From Corythoichthys intestinalis (Eukaryota > Chordata > Actinopteri > Syngnathiformes > Syngnathidae): 64,000 bases of DNA. The DNA lies in NCBI RefSeq assembly GCF_030265065.1, contig NC_080412.1, positions 36,393,001 through 36,457,000 of the forward strand, in the 5' to 3' direction. Positions 1 through 12,583 of the stretch are shown one piece after another; the first letter of the stretch is position 1, and each line of letters starts with the position of its first letter. Below the pieces are notes generated by a model. It was not told the DNA's origin and searched no databases. It worked only from the letters and a program-made list of their open reading frames with translations. The position numbers and the translations under genes were made by a program.

Positions 1-1030
1 ATCGAACAAGCTGCATCATAACAAAAATAGTGAACCGTAACTGCAACAGCAGCAGCGAACAAAACAAACATAAGCTACTTCTTGCTTTATTTTAACAAAC
101 ATAAGCTACTCCTTGCTCTATTTTAAATTTGCATTCAAGAAAACTAAATACTTCAACTTAGACGGGCTGATCCGGCTCCTTCTCTCAGTAATTATATGTC
201 AAGTCTTTTAGCTAAATCCAGATTTTTTTCCCCCATGGAACCTGCAGATGCACGTGTTGACTTGCATCCATCATTAAAAAAAAATATTCAAATTTCTAAA
301 TTAGTCTCAAAAAAATGAAATTTTAAATGTATCAAATGTGATACATTAGGCTATAATGGGTTAGGTTTGCTGACACGGCATTCTTCCCTATTGTCATCTG
401 ACTTTAACCAATTAAAATGTCTCCAAATGTTACTGTGTTTTCGGCTAATCTTGAAGGCCTACAAACTGCGTTCGTGTGTCGTCCTTTCCTCCTCCTGTGT
501 CTGTCTGTGGCTTTGCAGACGCGACGGAGCATGTGCTCAGCGTGCACTCCGTGCAGTACCTAGTACCAAGCCCCCCCACTTTCTCTTCCTGTCTCCCTCT
601 CTGAGCACGGCAGCTGAGCCAATGCCAAACCTCGCTTCAGACATGTGAAAAGATAGAGCGACATAGAGAGGGAGAAAGAGCGCGTGCGAGAGAGAGAGAA
701 GAGGGAAAATGACAGAACCGGCTCTCGAGGGAGGGTGCCGGCTCTCATCGTTCACTTCTTTGTACCGGCTCGTTCGCGACCAACACATCACTACTGGAGA
801 TTAAGTTCCAAATGGATAAAATCAAGTTGATAATGATCAAATACATTTCTTTATTTAATGATTCATTCGTTGGTGTGATAATTGGCAAGGGTGTAGAGTT
901 GGTCTCAATAATGGTAGGGACGATATAACAGCATAACTTGCATGTTCACTTTTTGCTGGGGACGAGACATTAATAAAACCAAACAGATTGGGTGAACGGC
1001 AGTAAGTGCTACGTTTTCTCACCATTAAAA
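1..1030. other. no gene recognised; downstream flank of the PDHA paralogue
   Basis: I see no supportable gene here. The stretch is AT-rich with a GA-rich patch around 660-705 and a more GC-rich part near 480-780. Open frames in it are short and lack recognisable motifs or flanking splice sites. It could hold the 5' end or regulatory DNA of an unseen neighbour, but nothing in the sequence shows that. Confidence 0.4.
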
Positions 1031-2710
1031 ACCTAATTAATTGTTAGGCTAAATGATTATTGCAAAAATAAATCTGTATTGACTTATACTAACTTTCACA
1101 CTGCAAATTTATAGTATAATGTCTTGTTCTGATAATTTTTCTTAAATCTAGTCGAATAATTTTCTCCATGTTGTTTTGAGTGTTAAAGGCTAGTGAACAG
1201 ATGTGCGATAGATATACATCAAATTCTTCCACGTACTTTTAGCAAATATTACCATTTGTTCCTATTTTGCCCATACACAAAAAAGTCGGTCATTTTTCAC
1301 CTAAATCAAGAAAAAATGCTTTCTAATAATGTTTTAAACAATATCTATTCTTGAATTAAGAACATTTCCGACAAACAATTTTTTTAGATTAAATATACAG
1401 TACATACTTTTTGATTAAAATAAGTCTGTTAAGCTTATTTTCAGCTAGCTATTTTTATTTCAAGAAATCTGAGTAAAATTTACTTGAAACGCTGGCAGAT
1501 AATTTCACTTACTTGATTTACACTGAAAACCAGATAATTTTTTTCTACCCCCAATTATAAAGAGGTGTGTTTTTGAAGTGCATATGTATTGGTTCAGGTG
1601 AGGCACCATTCGATTCAAACCTTTGTTTCCAAAAACTACTAAAGAAACATTTTGAAAACTTCCGGAATAAATGTCTGGATTTTATTAGCAAATTTAAATC
1701 ACAAGATTTGAACATGATGTTTTTCCCCTTAGTTTGCCCGGGGGTGCGACTTATTTGTGAAATTATTCACACATTACTATATCATTTGACGTGTTATTTA
1801 TGCTATGCAGTGATCCCTCGTTTTTCACGGTTAATGGGTGAAAACCGCGTGAAAATCCGCGAAGTAGAGGCGAAGCCTCTTGAGATTAAAAATATGTATA
1901 TATACAGTATACAGTAAAAATAATGGCGGAAAACACTCAGGTGACTTGAAGTTCCGCTCAGAGACCCCCAATTTTGCCAAATTCGATGAGTCCACAATTT
2001 CCAATGGTACATCATTCGAAAGCTTGAAATCTCAATTTTCTGGGGGGAAAAATTTTTGAACAGGAGGGCATTTTTAAAAAAACAAAACAAATTTTTCTTT
2101 ACAGCGAAACCCTAGCTGGAGGTGAGAGCATGAGAGAGCATAATTAAAGACACCATGATTTCAACGAGATGTTATCGCGTACTTTGTTTCGATCCAAAAA
2201 CTCAGTGTGGCATGTCTCACCGAGTGTCAAAACACAGCTGTGAATGGTCACGACCGGACTCTGTGCATTTTATGGGTGAAACACGGTAATATAACAAGGG
2301 TTGCAATGCAGAAATCGCAGACATCAAGGAGTGGTCGAGATTTCAGATATTTACCCTTTTAAATGTTTTTTTTTTTTTTCTTTGTTTGGATCGATTGTAT
2401 ATCATCTAAAATATCGGAGAAAATGCGACAGTAACAAAAAAAATACAATTAAGCATTATTTAATATGTAGAAATCCGTGACCTATTTACAGACACAATTT
2501 TTTTCATTGTGACGTAATTTGTTTAAAAGTTAGGCACCGTTCGATTCAAACCTTTGTTTCCAAAAACTGCTAAAGAAACATTTTGAAAACTTCCAGAATA
2601 AATGTCTGGATTTTATTAGCAAATTTAAATTACATGATTTGAACACAAATTATATTAGCATACACAAGAAATACAAAGTTGTTAATCATCTCTTAGGTAT
2701 CCAGGAATGC

Positions 2711-2741
<31 letters not shown>

Positions 2742-3395
2742 ATGTCTTTGTACCACTCAAAATTGTCTGTCTAAATAAATTAAACATAACAAAAAACTTC
2801 TTAGTCAGGGAATAACAAAAATAAATAAAAATGGAGCATTCATTCAGGTAAAACACGACTGCTTTTGCCCACAAGCATAGCCATACTCAACAAAAAAATA
2901 TAGCTCCTTTGGGCTGCTTTAAGACCACATAAATAAGATAAAAATGAAAACTGGGGAGAAGGGGGTAAACCTCGGTTCACTACATTTCTTCGAGTTTAAT
3001 TAACGTTAACAGTAAAAAACACCCAGGAGGATATTTCTCTCAAAGCAGCCTTCTCTACTAATTCGAGAAATTCTCACAGATTAATGTTATGCTAACTCTG
3101 ATGTAGGTCGGACTTTCAGTAGCAAAATTAGTGGTGTGTTCCCCACTTACACAACATTGTCGTTTTTACATTACTTACAGCAGCTGCTGCGGGCGGGAAA
3201 AAAAAACTTGTAATATCCCTCGTCTTCGAAGGGGGAGGAGGAGACGGCATGTTTTATTTCTGTCGGGGTGGGTGTGCTCGTGTGTGTGTGAGGTTGGGTC
3301 AAGTCATCAGCCAATCAAACTTGCATTTGAGGGAAAAAATGGACTGGCACATTCAGCAAGTGAAAAGGGGTCAATGTAATTCTGAACATAATGAA
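1031..3395 (+). repeat. interspersed repeat copy, split by later insertions
   Basis: The parts at about 1031-1540 and 3110-3395 match, in inverted orientation, one continuous block at about 36990-37715. The two parts are therefore one repeat copy split by roughly 1.5 kb of inserted DNA. The insert includes a DNA-transposon-like end around 1807-1870 (gtgatccctcg followed by paired cgcg motifs) and a 115-bp direct duplication (1594-1712 and 2532-2647) about 940 bp apart. No protein-coding remnant is recognised, so the family is unnamed. Confidence 0.55.
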
Positions 3396-3621
3396 AGTGC
3401 TGTAAGTCACTGAATAATAGTTGGGCCAGTTTCTATCCTTACAACATATGGGAAGACAATCTAAATTACCTCATAAGTGAAGTCATTATACAACGCAAAT
3501 AAGGTTGCTTAAAAGTTGGTAGGGACAATTTGAGCATCCTGAAAAGCTGGTAGTGTTATGTCCATACTGTGCCTATGCAAACCTACGACCTTGAGTGTGA
3601 TGTTTGGCAAGTTGTTGCTGT

Positions 3622-6600
3622 TTAGCTTCCAGATTTCAATTTAGCCCAGGAATTGATGCCGCGTACATCTTGCATTGGATGATTGCAGTAAATGTGGTTG
3701 CACAACTCCTCCACCAGTGGTTCAGGGCTTCTGATAGCGAATCGTGTTGCTTCTTCTACATCCTTTTTTATTTCATCATCAATCTGCTGCATGAGGGAGG
3801 CACAAGGTGATCAAAGTGTTTCCAAAAACATGTTGTTGTAACCCCCCTCTCACATTTACTGTAGTATGCCTGCCAGTTTTACCCTAAGTTCCTCCGTGAT
3901 GGCCAGATTGTTCCTGATGATGTAACCCTCAAGTTGTGAGATGGGGTCTCTAGTTCTGCGGACCTCATCAACTTCATCCACTGAGCGATACCTGGGACAT
4001 ATTCAAGGACAGCTATACATATCATGTGAAAATATATTGTGTATAATTAGTAAGACTTTTACATGGACTCATTATCAAGCTGATGGTGTCCATAATAGCG
4101 GTATGTCTGAAGCTCCATAACAATGGGTCCCTGAAATTTAGAGAGATAAAAGACCAAATTAATTTGAAATTAGTCCAAACAATTTACGCTAATAAAAATT
4201 GGTAGGCTACTGTAGCTCATTTAAAAAAAGACATATGACTTGTAACTGGTTAGAACGTCAGCATCACAGTTCTTAGATCAAGGGTTCAATCCCGGGCTCC
4301 GTCCTTCCTGTGTGGAATTTCCATGTTTCCCCGTGCCTACCTTGGTTTGCTTCAGTCCTCCCACATCCTAAAAACATGCACGGTAGGCTGATCGAACACT
4401 CTATATTGTCCCTAGGTAAAGTAGGGAAAATAAGTATTTAGTTAAACACTAATTGTGCAAGTTCTCCTACTTGAAAAGATTAGAGAGGCCTGTAATTGTC
4501 AACATGGGTAAACCTCAACCATGAGAGACAGAATGTGGAAAAAAAAAAAAAAACAGAAAATCACATTGTTTGATTTTTAAAGAATTTATTTCCAAATTAT
4601 AGTGGAAAATAAGTTATTGGTCACCTACAAACAAGCAAGATTTCTGGCTGTCAAAGAGGTCTACCTTCTTCTAACGAGGTCTAAAGAGGCTCCGCTCGTT
4701 ACCTGTATTAATGCCACCTGTTTTAACTCATTATCGGTATAAAAGACACCTGTCCAAAAGCTCAGTCAGTCACACTCCAAACTCCACTATGGTCAAGACC
4801 AAAGAGCTGTCGAAGGACACCAGAGATAAAATTGTAGACCTGCACCAGGCTGGGAAGACTGAATCTGCAATAGGTAAAACACGTGGTGTAAAGAAATCAA
4901 CTGTGGGAGCAATCATTAGAAAATGGAAGACATACAAGACCACTGTTAATCTCCCTCGATCTGGGGCTCCATGCAAGATCTCACCCCTCAAATTGATAAC
5001 AAGAACGTTGGGCAAAAATCCCAGAACCACACGGGGGGACCTAGTGAGTGACCTACAGAGAGCTGGGACCACAGTAACAAAGGCTACTATCAGTAACACA
5101 ATGCGCTGCCAGGGACTCAAATCCTGCACTGCCAAACGTGTCCCCCTGCTGAAGTAAGACACGTCCAGGCCGGTCTGCGGTTCACTAGAGAGTTTTGGAT
5201 GACCCAGAAGAGGACTGGGAGAATGTGTTATGGTCAGATGAAACCAAAATAGAACTTTTTGGTAGAAACACAGGTTCTCATGTTTGGAGGAGAAAGAATA
5301 CTGAATTGCATCCGGAGAACACCATACCCACTGTAAAACATGGGGGTGGAAACATCATGCTTTGGGGCTGTTTTTCTGCAACGGGACCAGGACAACTGAT
5401 TTGTGTAAAGGAAAGAATTAATGGGGCCATGTATCGAGATATTTTGAGTGAAAATCTTCTTCCATCAGCAAGGGCATTGAAGATGAGACGTTGCTGGGTC
5501 TTTCAGCATGACAATTATCCCAAACACACAGCCAGGGCAACAAAGGAGTGGCTTCGTAAGAAGCATTTCAAGGTCCTGGAGTGGCCTAGCCAGTCTCCAG
5601 ATCTCAACCCCATTGAAAATCTGTGGAGGTAGTTGAAAGTCCGTGTTGCCCAACGACAGCCCCAAAACATCACTGCTCTAGAGGAGATCTGCATGGAGGA
5701 ATGGGCCAAAATACCATCTACAGTGTGTGAAAAGCTTGTGTAGAGTTACAGAAAATGTTTGGCCTCCGTTATTGCCAACAAAGGGTACATAACAAAGTAT
5801 TGAGATGAACTTTTGGTATTGACCAAATACTTATTTTCCACCATGATTTCCAAATAAATTCTTTAAAAATCAAACAATGTGATTTTCTGTTTTGTTTTTT
5901 TTTCCCCACATTCTGTCTCGCATGGTTGAGGTTTACCCATGTTGACAATTACAGGCCTCTCTAATATTTTCAAGTGGGAGAACTTGCACAATTAGTGGTT
6001 GACAAAATACTTATTTGCCCCACTGTATGAGTTTGTGTGAATGGTTGTTCATCTCCTTGTGCCCTGTGATTGGCTGGAAACCGATTATGGGTATACACCG
6101 CCCACTGCCCATAGTTAGCTAGGATAGGCTCCAGCACCCTAGCAACCCTCGTGAGGCTTGGAAAATGAATGAATGAAAACGACTTCTCACTTTCCCAGTC
6201 CGGCAGTGATCAGAAGCAAACCGGGTAGCCTCTCGAACACAGAGGATGTCCATGCCGTCCACCTAGCGACAGATCAATGAATTAACCATTAGTTTTCAGT
6301 AGGACTGTTATAGAATATATAAAAAATGGTAACAGTAGACATTTTAAAATTCTAAAGTTGTACGACATAATCAAAAATACTAATAATAACCTGTACTTAC
6401 TACTAGTTAGTAGTTAAAGTTGCGTGAACTTTATGTATTCTATTCTATTCTATTCTATTCTACAAATTCTTTTTTTTAGATTTATTTATTTAGTTTTTTT
6501 TTTTTTTTTAAGTATTTTGTGATTTCAAGGGAGACGACAGCACTTTTTACCCTTAGTCCAGGAATGATGTCTCCTCTCTTGTAGAAGTTCCTGTTTACAG

Positions 6601-9446
6601 TGCACCTCTCCATTGACGTTCCTTTTGCATATTTATTATTCTCACAGACAAATATGATGGGCAACTTCCAAAGCGCTGCCATGTTCATGGTCTCAGCAAC
6701 CTGCCCCTGTTGAAAGACGGAATGTCAAGAGGGCAGCTCGTTTAAGAGTTTTGTATTCGGTAAAGATTTCTATTTTTGTACCTGGTTGGCTGCCCCGTCA
6801 CCATAGACACATACACATAGCTCATTGTTCTCCTGGTACTTGCATGCAAGAGCTAGACCAGCACCCAGAGAAACCTGAGGAGATTTCAGGCAATTGTGAA
6901 TGGCAAGGATGCAAGATGATAAAGTGGGGACTGAATTATTGCAGTTTTAAAGAGCAAAAATTAAGTTTTAGATCGCAAATGTAGGTCAGTGTCAGAGTAA
7001 CACATTACCTGAGATCCAACAACACCATAACCTCCATAGAAGGTTTTGGTAAACATATGCATGGATCCTCCTCTGCCTTTTGAAATCCCCGTCTTTCGTC
7101 CTAAATACAGTGGGGCAAATATGTATTTAGTCAACCACTAATTGTGCAAATTCTCCCACTTGAAAATATTAGAGAGCCCTGTAATTGTCAACATGGGTAA
7201 ACCTCAACCTTGAGAGACACAATGTGGGAAAAAAAAAAAAAAACAGAAAATCACACTGTTTGATTTTTAAAGAATTCATTTGCAAATCATGGTGGAAAAT
7301 AAGTATTTGGTTAATAACAAAAGTTAAATCTCAATACTTTGTTATGTACCCTTTGTTGGCAATAACGGAGGCCAAACATTTTCTGTAACTCTTCACAAGC
7401 TTTTCACACACTGTTGCTGGTATTTTGGCCCATTCCTCCATGCAGATCTCCTCTAGAGCAGTGATGTTTTGGGGCTGTCATTGGGCAACACGGACTTTCG
7501 TCCACACTTCTATGGGGTTGAGATCTGGAGACTGGCTAGGCCACTCCAGGACCTTGAAATGCTTCTTACGAAGCCACTCCTTTGTTGCCCTGGCTGTGTG
7601 GTTGGGATCATTGTCATGCTGAAAGACCCAGCCACGTCTCATCTTCAATGCCCTTCCTGATGGAAGGAGATTTTCACTCAAAATCTCTCGATACATGGCC
7701 CCATTCATTCTTTCCTTTACACAGATCAGTCGTCCTGGTCCCTTTGCAGAAAAACAGCCCCAAAGCATGATGTTTCCACCCCCATGCTTCACAGTGGGTA
7801 TGGTGTTCTTCGGATGCAACTCAGTATTCTTTCTCCTCCAAACACGAGAACCTGTGTTTCTACCAAAAAGTTCTATTTTGGTTTCATCTGACCATAACAC
7901 ATTTTCCCAGTCCTCTTCTGGATCATCCAAATGCTCTCTGGCGAATCGCAGACGGGCCTGGACGTGTACTTGCTTCAGCAAGGGGACACGTCTGGCAGTG
8001 CAGGATTTGAGTCCCTGGCGGCACATTGTGTTACTGATAGTAGCCTTTGTTACTGTGGTCCCAGTTCTCTGTAGGTCATTCACTAGGTCCCCCCGTGTGG
8101 TTCTGGGATTTTTGCTCACCGTTCTTGTTATTATTTTGACGCCACGGGGCGAGATCTTGCATGGAGCCCCAGATCGAGGGAGATTATCAGTGGTCTTGTA
8201 TGTCTTCCCTTTTCTAATGATTGCGCCCACATTTCTTTACACCAAGCGTTTTACCTATTGCAGATTCAGTCTTCCCAGCCTGGTGCAGGTCTCCAATTTT
8301 GTCTCTCTCAGCTCTTTGGTCTTGGCCTTAGTGGAGTTTGGAGTGTGACTGACTGAGGTTCTGGACAGGTGTCTTTTATACCAATAATGAGTTAAAACAG
8401 GTGCCATTAATACAGGTAACGAGTGGAGCCTCGTTAGACCTCGTTAGAAAAAGTTAGACCTCTGTGACAGCCAGAAATCTTGTTTGTTTGTAGGTGACCA
8501 AATACTTATTTTCCACTCTAATTTGGAAATAAATTCTTTAAAAATCAATGTGATTTTCTGGGTTTTTTTCACATTCCGTCTCTCATGGTTGAGGTTTACC
8601 CATGTTGACAATTACAGGCCTCTCTGATCTTTTCAAGTAGGATAACTTGCACAATTGGTGGTTGACTAAATACTTATTTGCCCCACTGTATAATGCAAGA
8701 GGGAACGTGGAAAACCAATTCTAATATGGTTTAGAGAAACCTCCGAAATTCAAACAATCGACATTATTACGTGTCAAACATGCTGTTAGAACATCTTCAT
8801 AGCCCTTACCCGCGAGCTCAGCCACAATTGCCCTAAGAGGGCCACCTCGCATTAATGTGAAGGCATGACAACGATACCCAGTGATGAGGCGATCAGTCGC
8901 TTTGATGGCTGCATTGATACCAACTGCACATGCTTCCTTTTAGGAGGACACAAAGGATGATATGAGTTTTTTGTCATCTCTAGTTATATCCTAACTTTAA
9001 ATGAACTAAAGCAGTTTGGAAAAAATCCCCGCTCAAACAAATGTCACTAACAGTATAGACCGTAATTTTCAGACTATAAACTGCTACTTTTCCCTCTCAT
9101 TTTTAAACCTGCGGCTTATAGTCCAGTGCAGCTTATTTGTTGATTCATTTGGGTTAATAGGTAACATTATTTGACAGCAGCGTCATAAGACTGTCATAAG
9201 ATCGTAATAATCATGACAGGACACTATCATGGCCATTACTAAATGCTTATGACATATGTCATTAAAAGTATCATCTGGCAAACTATGTCACTAACTACAT
9301 TTATGTCCAAAAGTGAACTAATAAACGAAACACATTGAAAAATCACAATGGGAGTAAGTGATACTCCCATGTGTTACATTAAAACTGTTAAGACCAATAG
9401 GGCATTTAGATTCCCATTCTCCTTGTCAAGCAGCTGAACAGGACAG

Positions 9447-9479
<33 letters not shown>

Positions 9480-12400
9480 CATAATTCCCCGGATGACACT
9501 AAATAACATCTGTTATAAGCATTTATTAATCCTCATGACAGTGTCATGTCATAATTATGATTGTCTTATGACAGTCTTACGTTACCACTGTCAAAGTTTT
9601 ACCAAATACCATAACTAGCAATTTATTAAACAACTCGAACAGTAACTGAAGAAATAATTAGCACAGAACATGAATTTTGTCTGTAGCGCCGCAATGCATG
9701 CTAGGAGGCCTGTTGAATTGGACGACAAGAGTGTTGATAGCAGGTGGCTGCAGAGGTTGATTGTCTCCCCCAAGGGAGCAGTGCTGGCCGAATGAAGCTT
9801 CATAAAGCAATGAAGCTTTGCAGCCAATTGGTTCAAAGTTTCATGGTGTTTCATTTGGTCTTCTGACAGTCTTATGATGCTGCTGTCAAATAAAGTGTTA
9901 CCGGTTAATATCTTTGGGTGTGAAAATCCCATTATACAGTGAGGACAGCTGCGCCTTATAGTCCAGCTCGGCTTACCTGTGAACAAATGCAGTTTTGGTG
10001 TCAAATTTGGTTGGGTGGCGGCTTATAGTCAGGTGCACCTTATAGTCCAAAAATTACGGTACAAGATACTGAAATAATAGTGATCTCATCTCAATGTATG
10101 GTTGAAAATGCATTCACTGTGAAATCTGGGAGTTTTAAGTTCTAAACAAAGTTATTACAGTGTCCAGCTGGATTGTGACCCCAACGGTTAATTGTACCAT
10201 CTGATTGTTTTGACTATCACCAAATGTGGATAACTAAGATAGCTAAACATTGATGCAGATACACTTCAATATATTTTCAGCGCACCTGGCCAGCATACAA
10301 GTGACATACACCTCTGATGACATTCTGATCAAACAGTTGTTTTGCCTTCAGTTCCAAGTTCCTAATTGTCTGCATGTTGAGGTAGTATTGCAGAGCTTCA
10401 TCACGAGTCAGAAGCACTTGAGTGTGAGGTGCCTCATCCAAACGATGGATCTCGCATTTCTGCAGGAAAATAATAGTATGTACTCGACATAGAGTTGATT
10501 TATTGAACATGAGACTGTCTGGTTCGATTCCACCTTAATTGAAATGGCTGCTTTGGTTGCAAAGCACGCTGACCTTAGTGCTGCGCCCACCTGCAAGTAC
10601 AAACCATCACTTGTATACAAGTATACAATATACAGTGAGGCAAATAAGTATTTAGTCAACCACCAATTGTGCAAGTTCTCCTACTTGAAAAGATTAGAGA
10701 GGCCTGTAATTGTCAACATGGGTAAACCTCAACCATGAGAGACAGAATGTAGAGGAAAAAAAAAGAAAATCAAATTTTTTGATTTTTAATGAATTTATTT
10801 CCAAATTAGAGTGGAAAATAAATATTTGGTCACCTACAAACAAGCAAGATTTCTGGCTGTCAAAGAGGTCTAACTTCTTCTAATGAGGTCTAACGAGGCT
10901 CCACTTGTTACCTGTATTAATGGCACCTGTTTTAACTCATTATCGGTATAAAACACACCTGTCCACAACCTGAGTCAGTCACACTCCAAACTCCACTATG
11001 GCCAAGACCAAAGAGCTGTCGAAGGACACCAGAGACAAAATTGTTGACCTGCACCAGGCTGGGAAGACTGAATGTGCAATAGGTAAAACGCTTGGTGAAA
11101 TCAACTGTGGGAGCAATTATTAGAAAATGGAAGACATAACAATACATAATCTCCCCTTGATCTGTGGCTCCATGGGAGATCTCACCCCTTGGCGTCAAAA
11201 TGATAACAAGAACGGTGAGCAAAAATCCCAGAACCACACGGGGGGACCTAGTGAATGACCTACAGAGAGCAGGGACCACAGTAGCAAAGGCTACTATCAG
11301 TAACATAATGCGCCGCCAGGGACTCAAATCCTGCACTGCCAGACGTGTCCCCCTGCTGAAGCCAGTACACGTCCAGGCCCGTCTGCGGTTTGCTAGAGAG
11401 CATTTGGATGATCCAGAAGAGGACTGGGAGAATGTATTATGGTCAGATGAAACCAAAATGGAACTTTTTGGTAGAAACACAGGTTCTCGTGTTTGGAGGA
11501 GAAAGAATACTGAATTGCATCCGAAGAACACCATACCCACTGTGAAGCATGGGGGTGGAAACATCATGCTTTGGGGCTGTTTTTCTGCATAGGGACCAGG
11601 ACGACTGATCTGTGTAAAGGAAAGAATGAATGGGGCCACGTATTGAGAAATTTTGAGTGAAAATCTCCTTCCATCAGCAAGGGCATGGAAGATGAGACGT
11701 GACTGGGTCTTTCAGCATGACAATGATCCCAAACACACAGCCAGGGCAACAAAGGAGTGGCTTCGTAAGAAGCATTTCAAGGTCCTGTAGTGGCCCAGCC
11801 AGTTTCCAGATCTCAACCCCATAGAAAATCCGTGGAGGGAGTTGAAAGTCCGTGTTGCCCAACGACAGCCCCAAAAATCACTGCTCTAAAGGACATCTGC
11901 ATGGAGGAATAGGCCAAAATACCAGCAACAGTGTGTGAAAAGCTTGTGAAGAGTTACAGAAAAATTTTGGCCTCCGTTATTGCCAACAAAGGGTACATAA
12001 CAAAGTCCTGAGATTAACTTTTGGTATTGACCAAAAACATATTTTCCACCATGATTTGCAAATACTTTAAAAATCAAACAATGTGATTTTCTGTTTTTTT
12101 TTTTCCCACATTCAGTCTGTCATGGTTGAGGTTTACCCATGTTGACAATTACAGGCCTCTCTAATATTTTTAAGTGGGAAAACTTCCACAATTAGTGGTT
12201 GACTAAATACTTATTTGCCCCACTGTATGTCACATTTGGAAAATACTGGACCTTGTTTTTTGGCTGATTCTGTCCACAGTGTACTAGTAGATGGGAATAA
12301 ACATGCACAACCTAAAGAGAATGCAAAGAGCTATACCAACACCACCTTTATTAGCTGGTTGTTCTTTGTAAAAATGTGCAACTACACAGCATTACAGATG

Positions 12401-12583
12401 TTAAAAACACGTGTGTTAATTTATTACAATGAATAAGAAGTTCACAAAATTTACAAATACCTGCTCGTCTATGGAAAAAAAGGCTAGGAAATAACAATTA
12501 AAGCATACCTTTGTGGTGACAGATGTCCTATGTGTTAATATGATGCTGTTGAAAACAAAAGCCATTGAGCCGCTCTGCCTCAT
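3622..12583 (-). CDS. divergent tandem paralogue of pyruvate dehydrogenase E1 subunit alpha
   Basis: Eleven coding exons on the minus strand: 12583-12509, 10590-10534, 10459-10286, 8936-8810, 7100-7009, 6874-6782, 6706-6551, 6262-6191, 4130-4063, 3991-3883 and 3786-3622 (TAA). They join to 395 residues. Exons 3-11 have exactly the lengths and phases of PDHA1 next door, and all introns I read are GT-AG. The family forms the E1 alpha2-beta2 enzyme that decarboxylates pyruvate in the mitochondrial matrix. The thiamine-pyrophosphate motif is present (GDGAANQ in exon 6, then ENN in exon 7), as is the YR pair of exon 4 (ITGYRCHA). Exon 3 keeps 38 of 58 residues of PDHA1 and exon 7 keeps 35 of 52. 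Exon 9 reads [13 protein letters not shown] where PDHA1 has [13 protein letters not shown], so phosphorylation sites 1 and 2 (Ser293 and Ser300 in human numbering) are His and Met. The site 3 Ser (GTSMER) remains. Exon 1, with a mitochondrial-presequence-like N-terminus, is the least certain part. Introns 1, 4 and 8 each carry a Tc1-like element. It is not a processed copy, because the introns are kept. It may be a tissue-specific isoform; that is inference. Confidence 0.88.
4238..6177 (+). mobile_element. tRNA-derived SINE interrupted by a Tc1-like element
   Basis: The two parts, 4238-4416 and 6028-6177, form one SINE. The left part has a tRNA-like head with a B-box match (ggttcaatcc at 4283-4292). 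The right part has the body with ctccagcaccc and a gaatgaatgaa tail. The split is at a TA where the Tc1-like element jumped in. The SINE sits in intron 8 of the PDHA paralogue, so it is older than that Tc1 copy. Confidence 0.7.
4419..6025 (+). mobile_element. Tc1-like DNA transposon, copy A (broken transposase)
   Basis: The element is flanked by TA on both sides and bounded by long (about 200 bp) inverted repeats whose outer end is a variant of cagtggggcaaataag. The transposase is on the plus strand in two frames, about 4789-5154 (helix-turn-helix part, [18 protein letters not shown]) and 5195-5632 (catalytic part). It carries the DD34E landmarks WSDETK, FQHDN and LNPIENLW. A stop after VPLLK and another after ENLWR break it, so this copy is non-autonomous. 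It lies in intron 8 of the PDHA paralogue, inside a SINE. Confidence 0.9.
7108..8688 (-). mobile_element. Tc1-like DNA transposon, copy B
   Basis: The element is flanked by TA (7106-7107 and 8689-8690), with the terminal sequence cagtggggcaaat at one end and its complement at the other. The transposase runs on the minus strand, with one long frame covering 8230-7478 that holds WSDETK, FQHDND and LNPIE. A small deletion right after LNPIE removes NLWREL and shifts the frame, and the N-terminal helix-turn-helix part is also damaged. It sits in intron 4 of the PDHA paralogue. Its left end is only 7 bp from exon 5 (ends at 7100), so it supplies most of the splice acceptor region. Confidence 0.9.
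9059..10060. mobile_element. non-autonomous DNA transposon with ACCGTAATTTT ends
   Basis: Inverted ends accgtaatttt with gactataa just inside (9059) and ttatagtcc plus aaaattacggt (to 10060) define the element. A second copy, inverted relative to this one, lies at 44082-45608. The internal sequence has short repeats of a gtcataag or cttatgac motif and a long A-run at about 9450-9477. No transposase is recognised, and the target duplication is not clear, so the superfamily is left open. It lies in intron 3 of the PDHA paralogue. Confidence 0.65.
10633..12225 (+). mobile_element. Tc1-like DNA transposon, copy C
   Basis: The element is flanked by TA at 10631-10632 and 12226-12227, with inverted ends (cagtgaggcaaataag and its partner). 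A plus-strand transposase remnant, about 11000-11960, shows WSDETK at the first catalytic Asp and MLWGCFSA further on. In-frame stops and frameshifts break it at several places. It lies in intron 1 of the PDHA paralogue and begins 42 bp from the acceptor of exon 2. Confidence 0.88.

Noticed and set aside
4283-4292. Possible tRNA gene at the ggttcaatcc box
   Set aside because: No cloverleaf can be formed with the surrounding sequence. It is the tRNA-derived head of a SINE.
7695-8348. Long plus-strand open frame over Tc1-like copy B (and similar antisense frames at the other copies)
   Set aside because: It is the antisense shadow of the transposase, which is read on the minus strand with DD34E landmarks.
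3622-12583. PDHA paralogue as a processed or dead pseudogene
   Set aside because: It keeps ten introns at the same positions, all donor and acceptor sites, an open frame and the stop at the family position.
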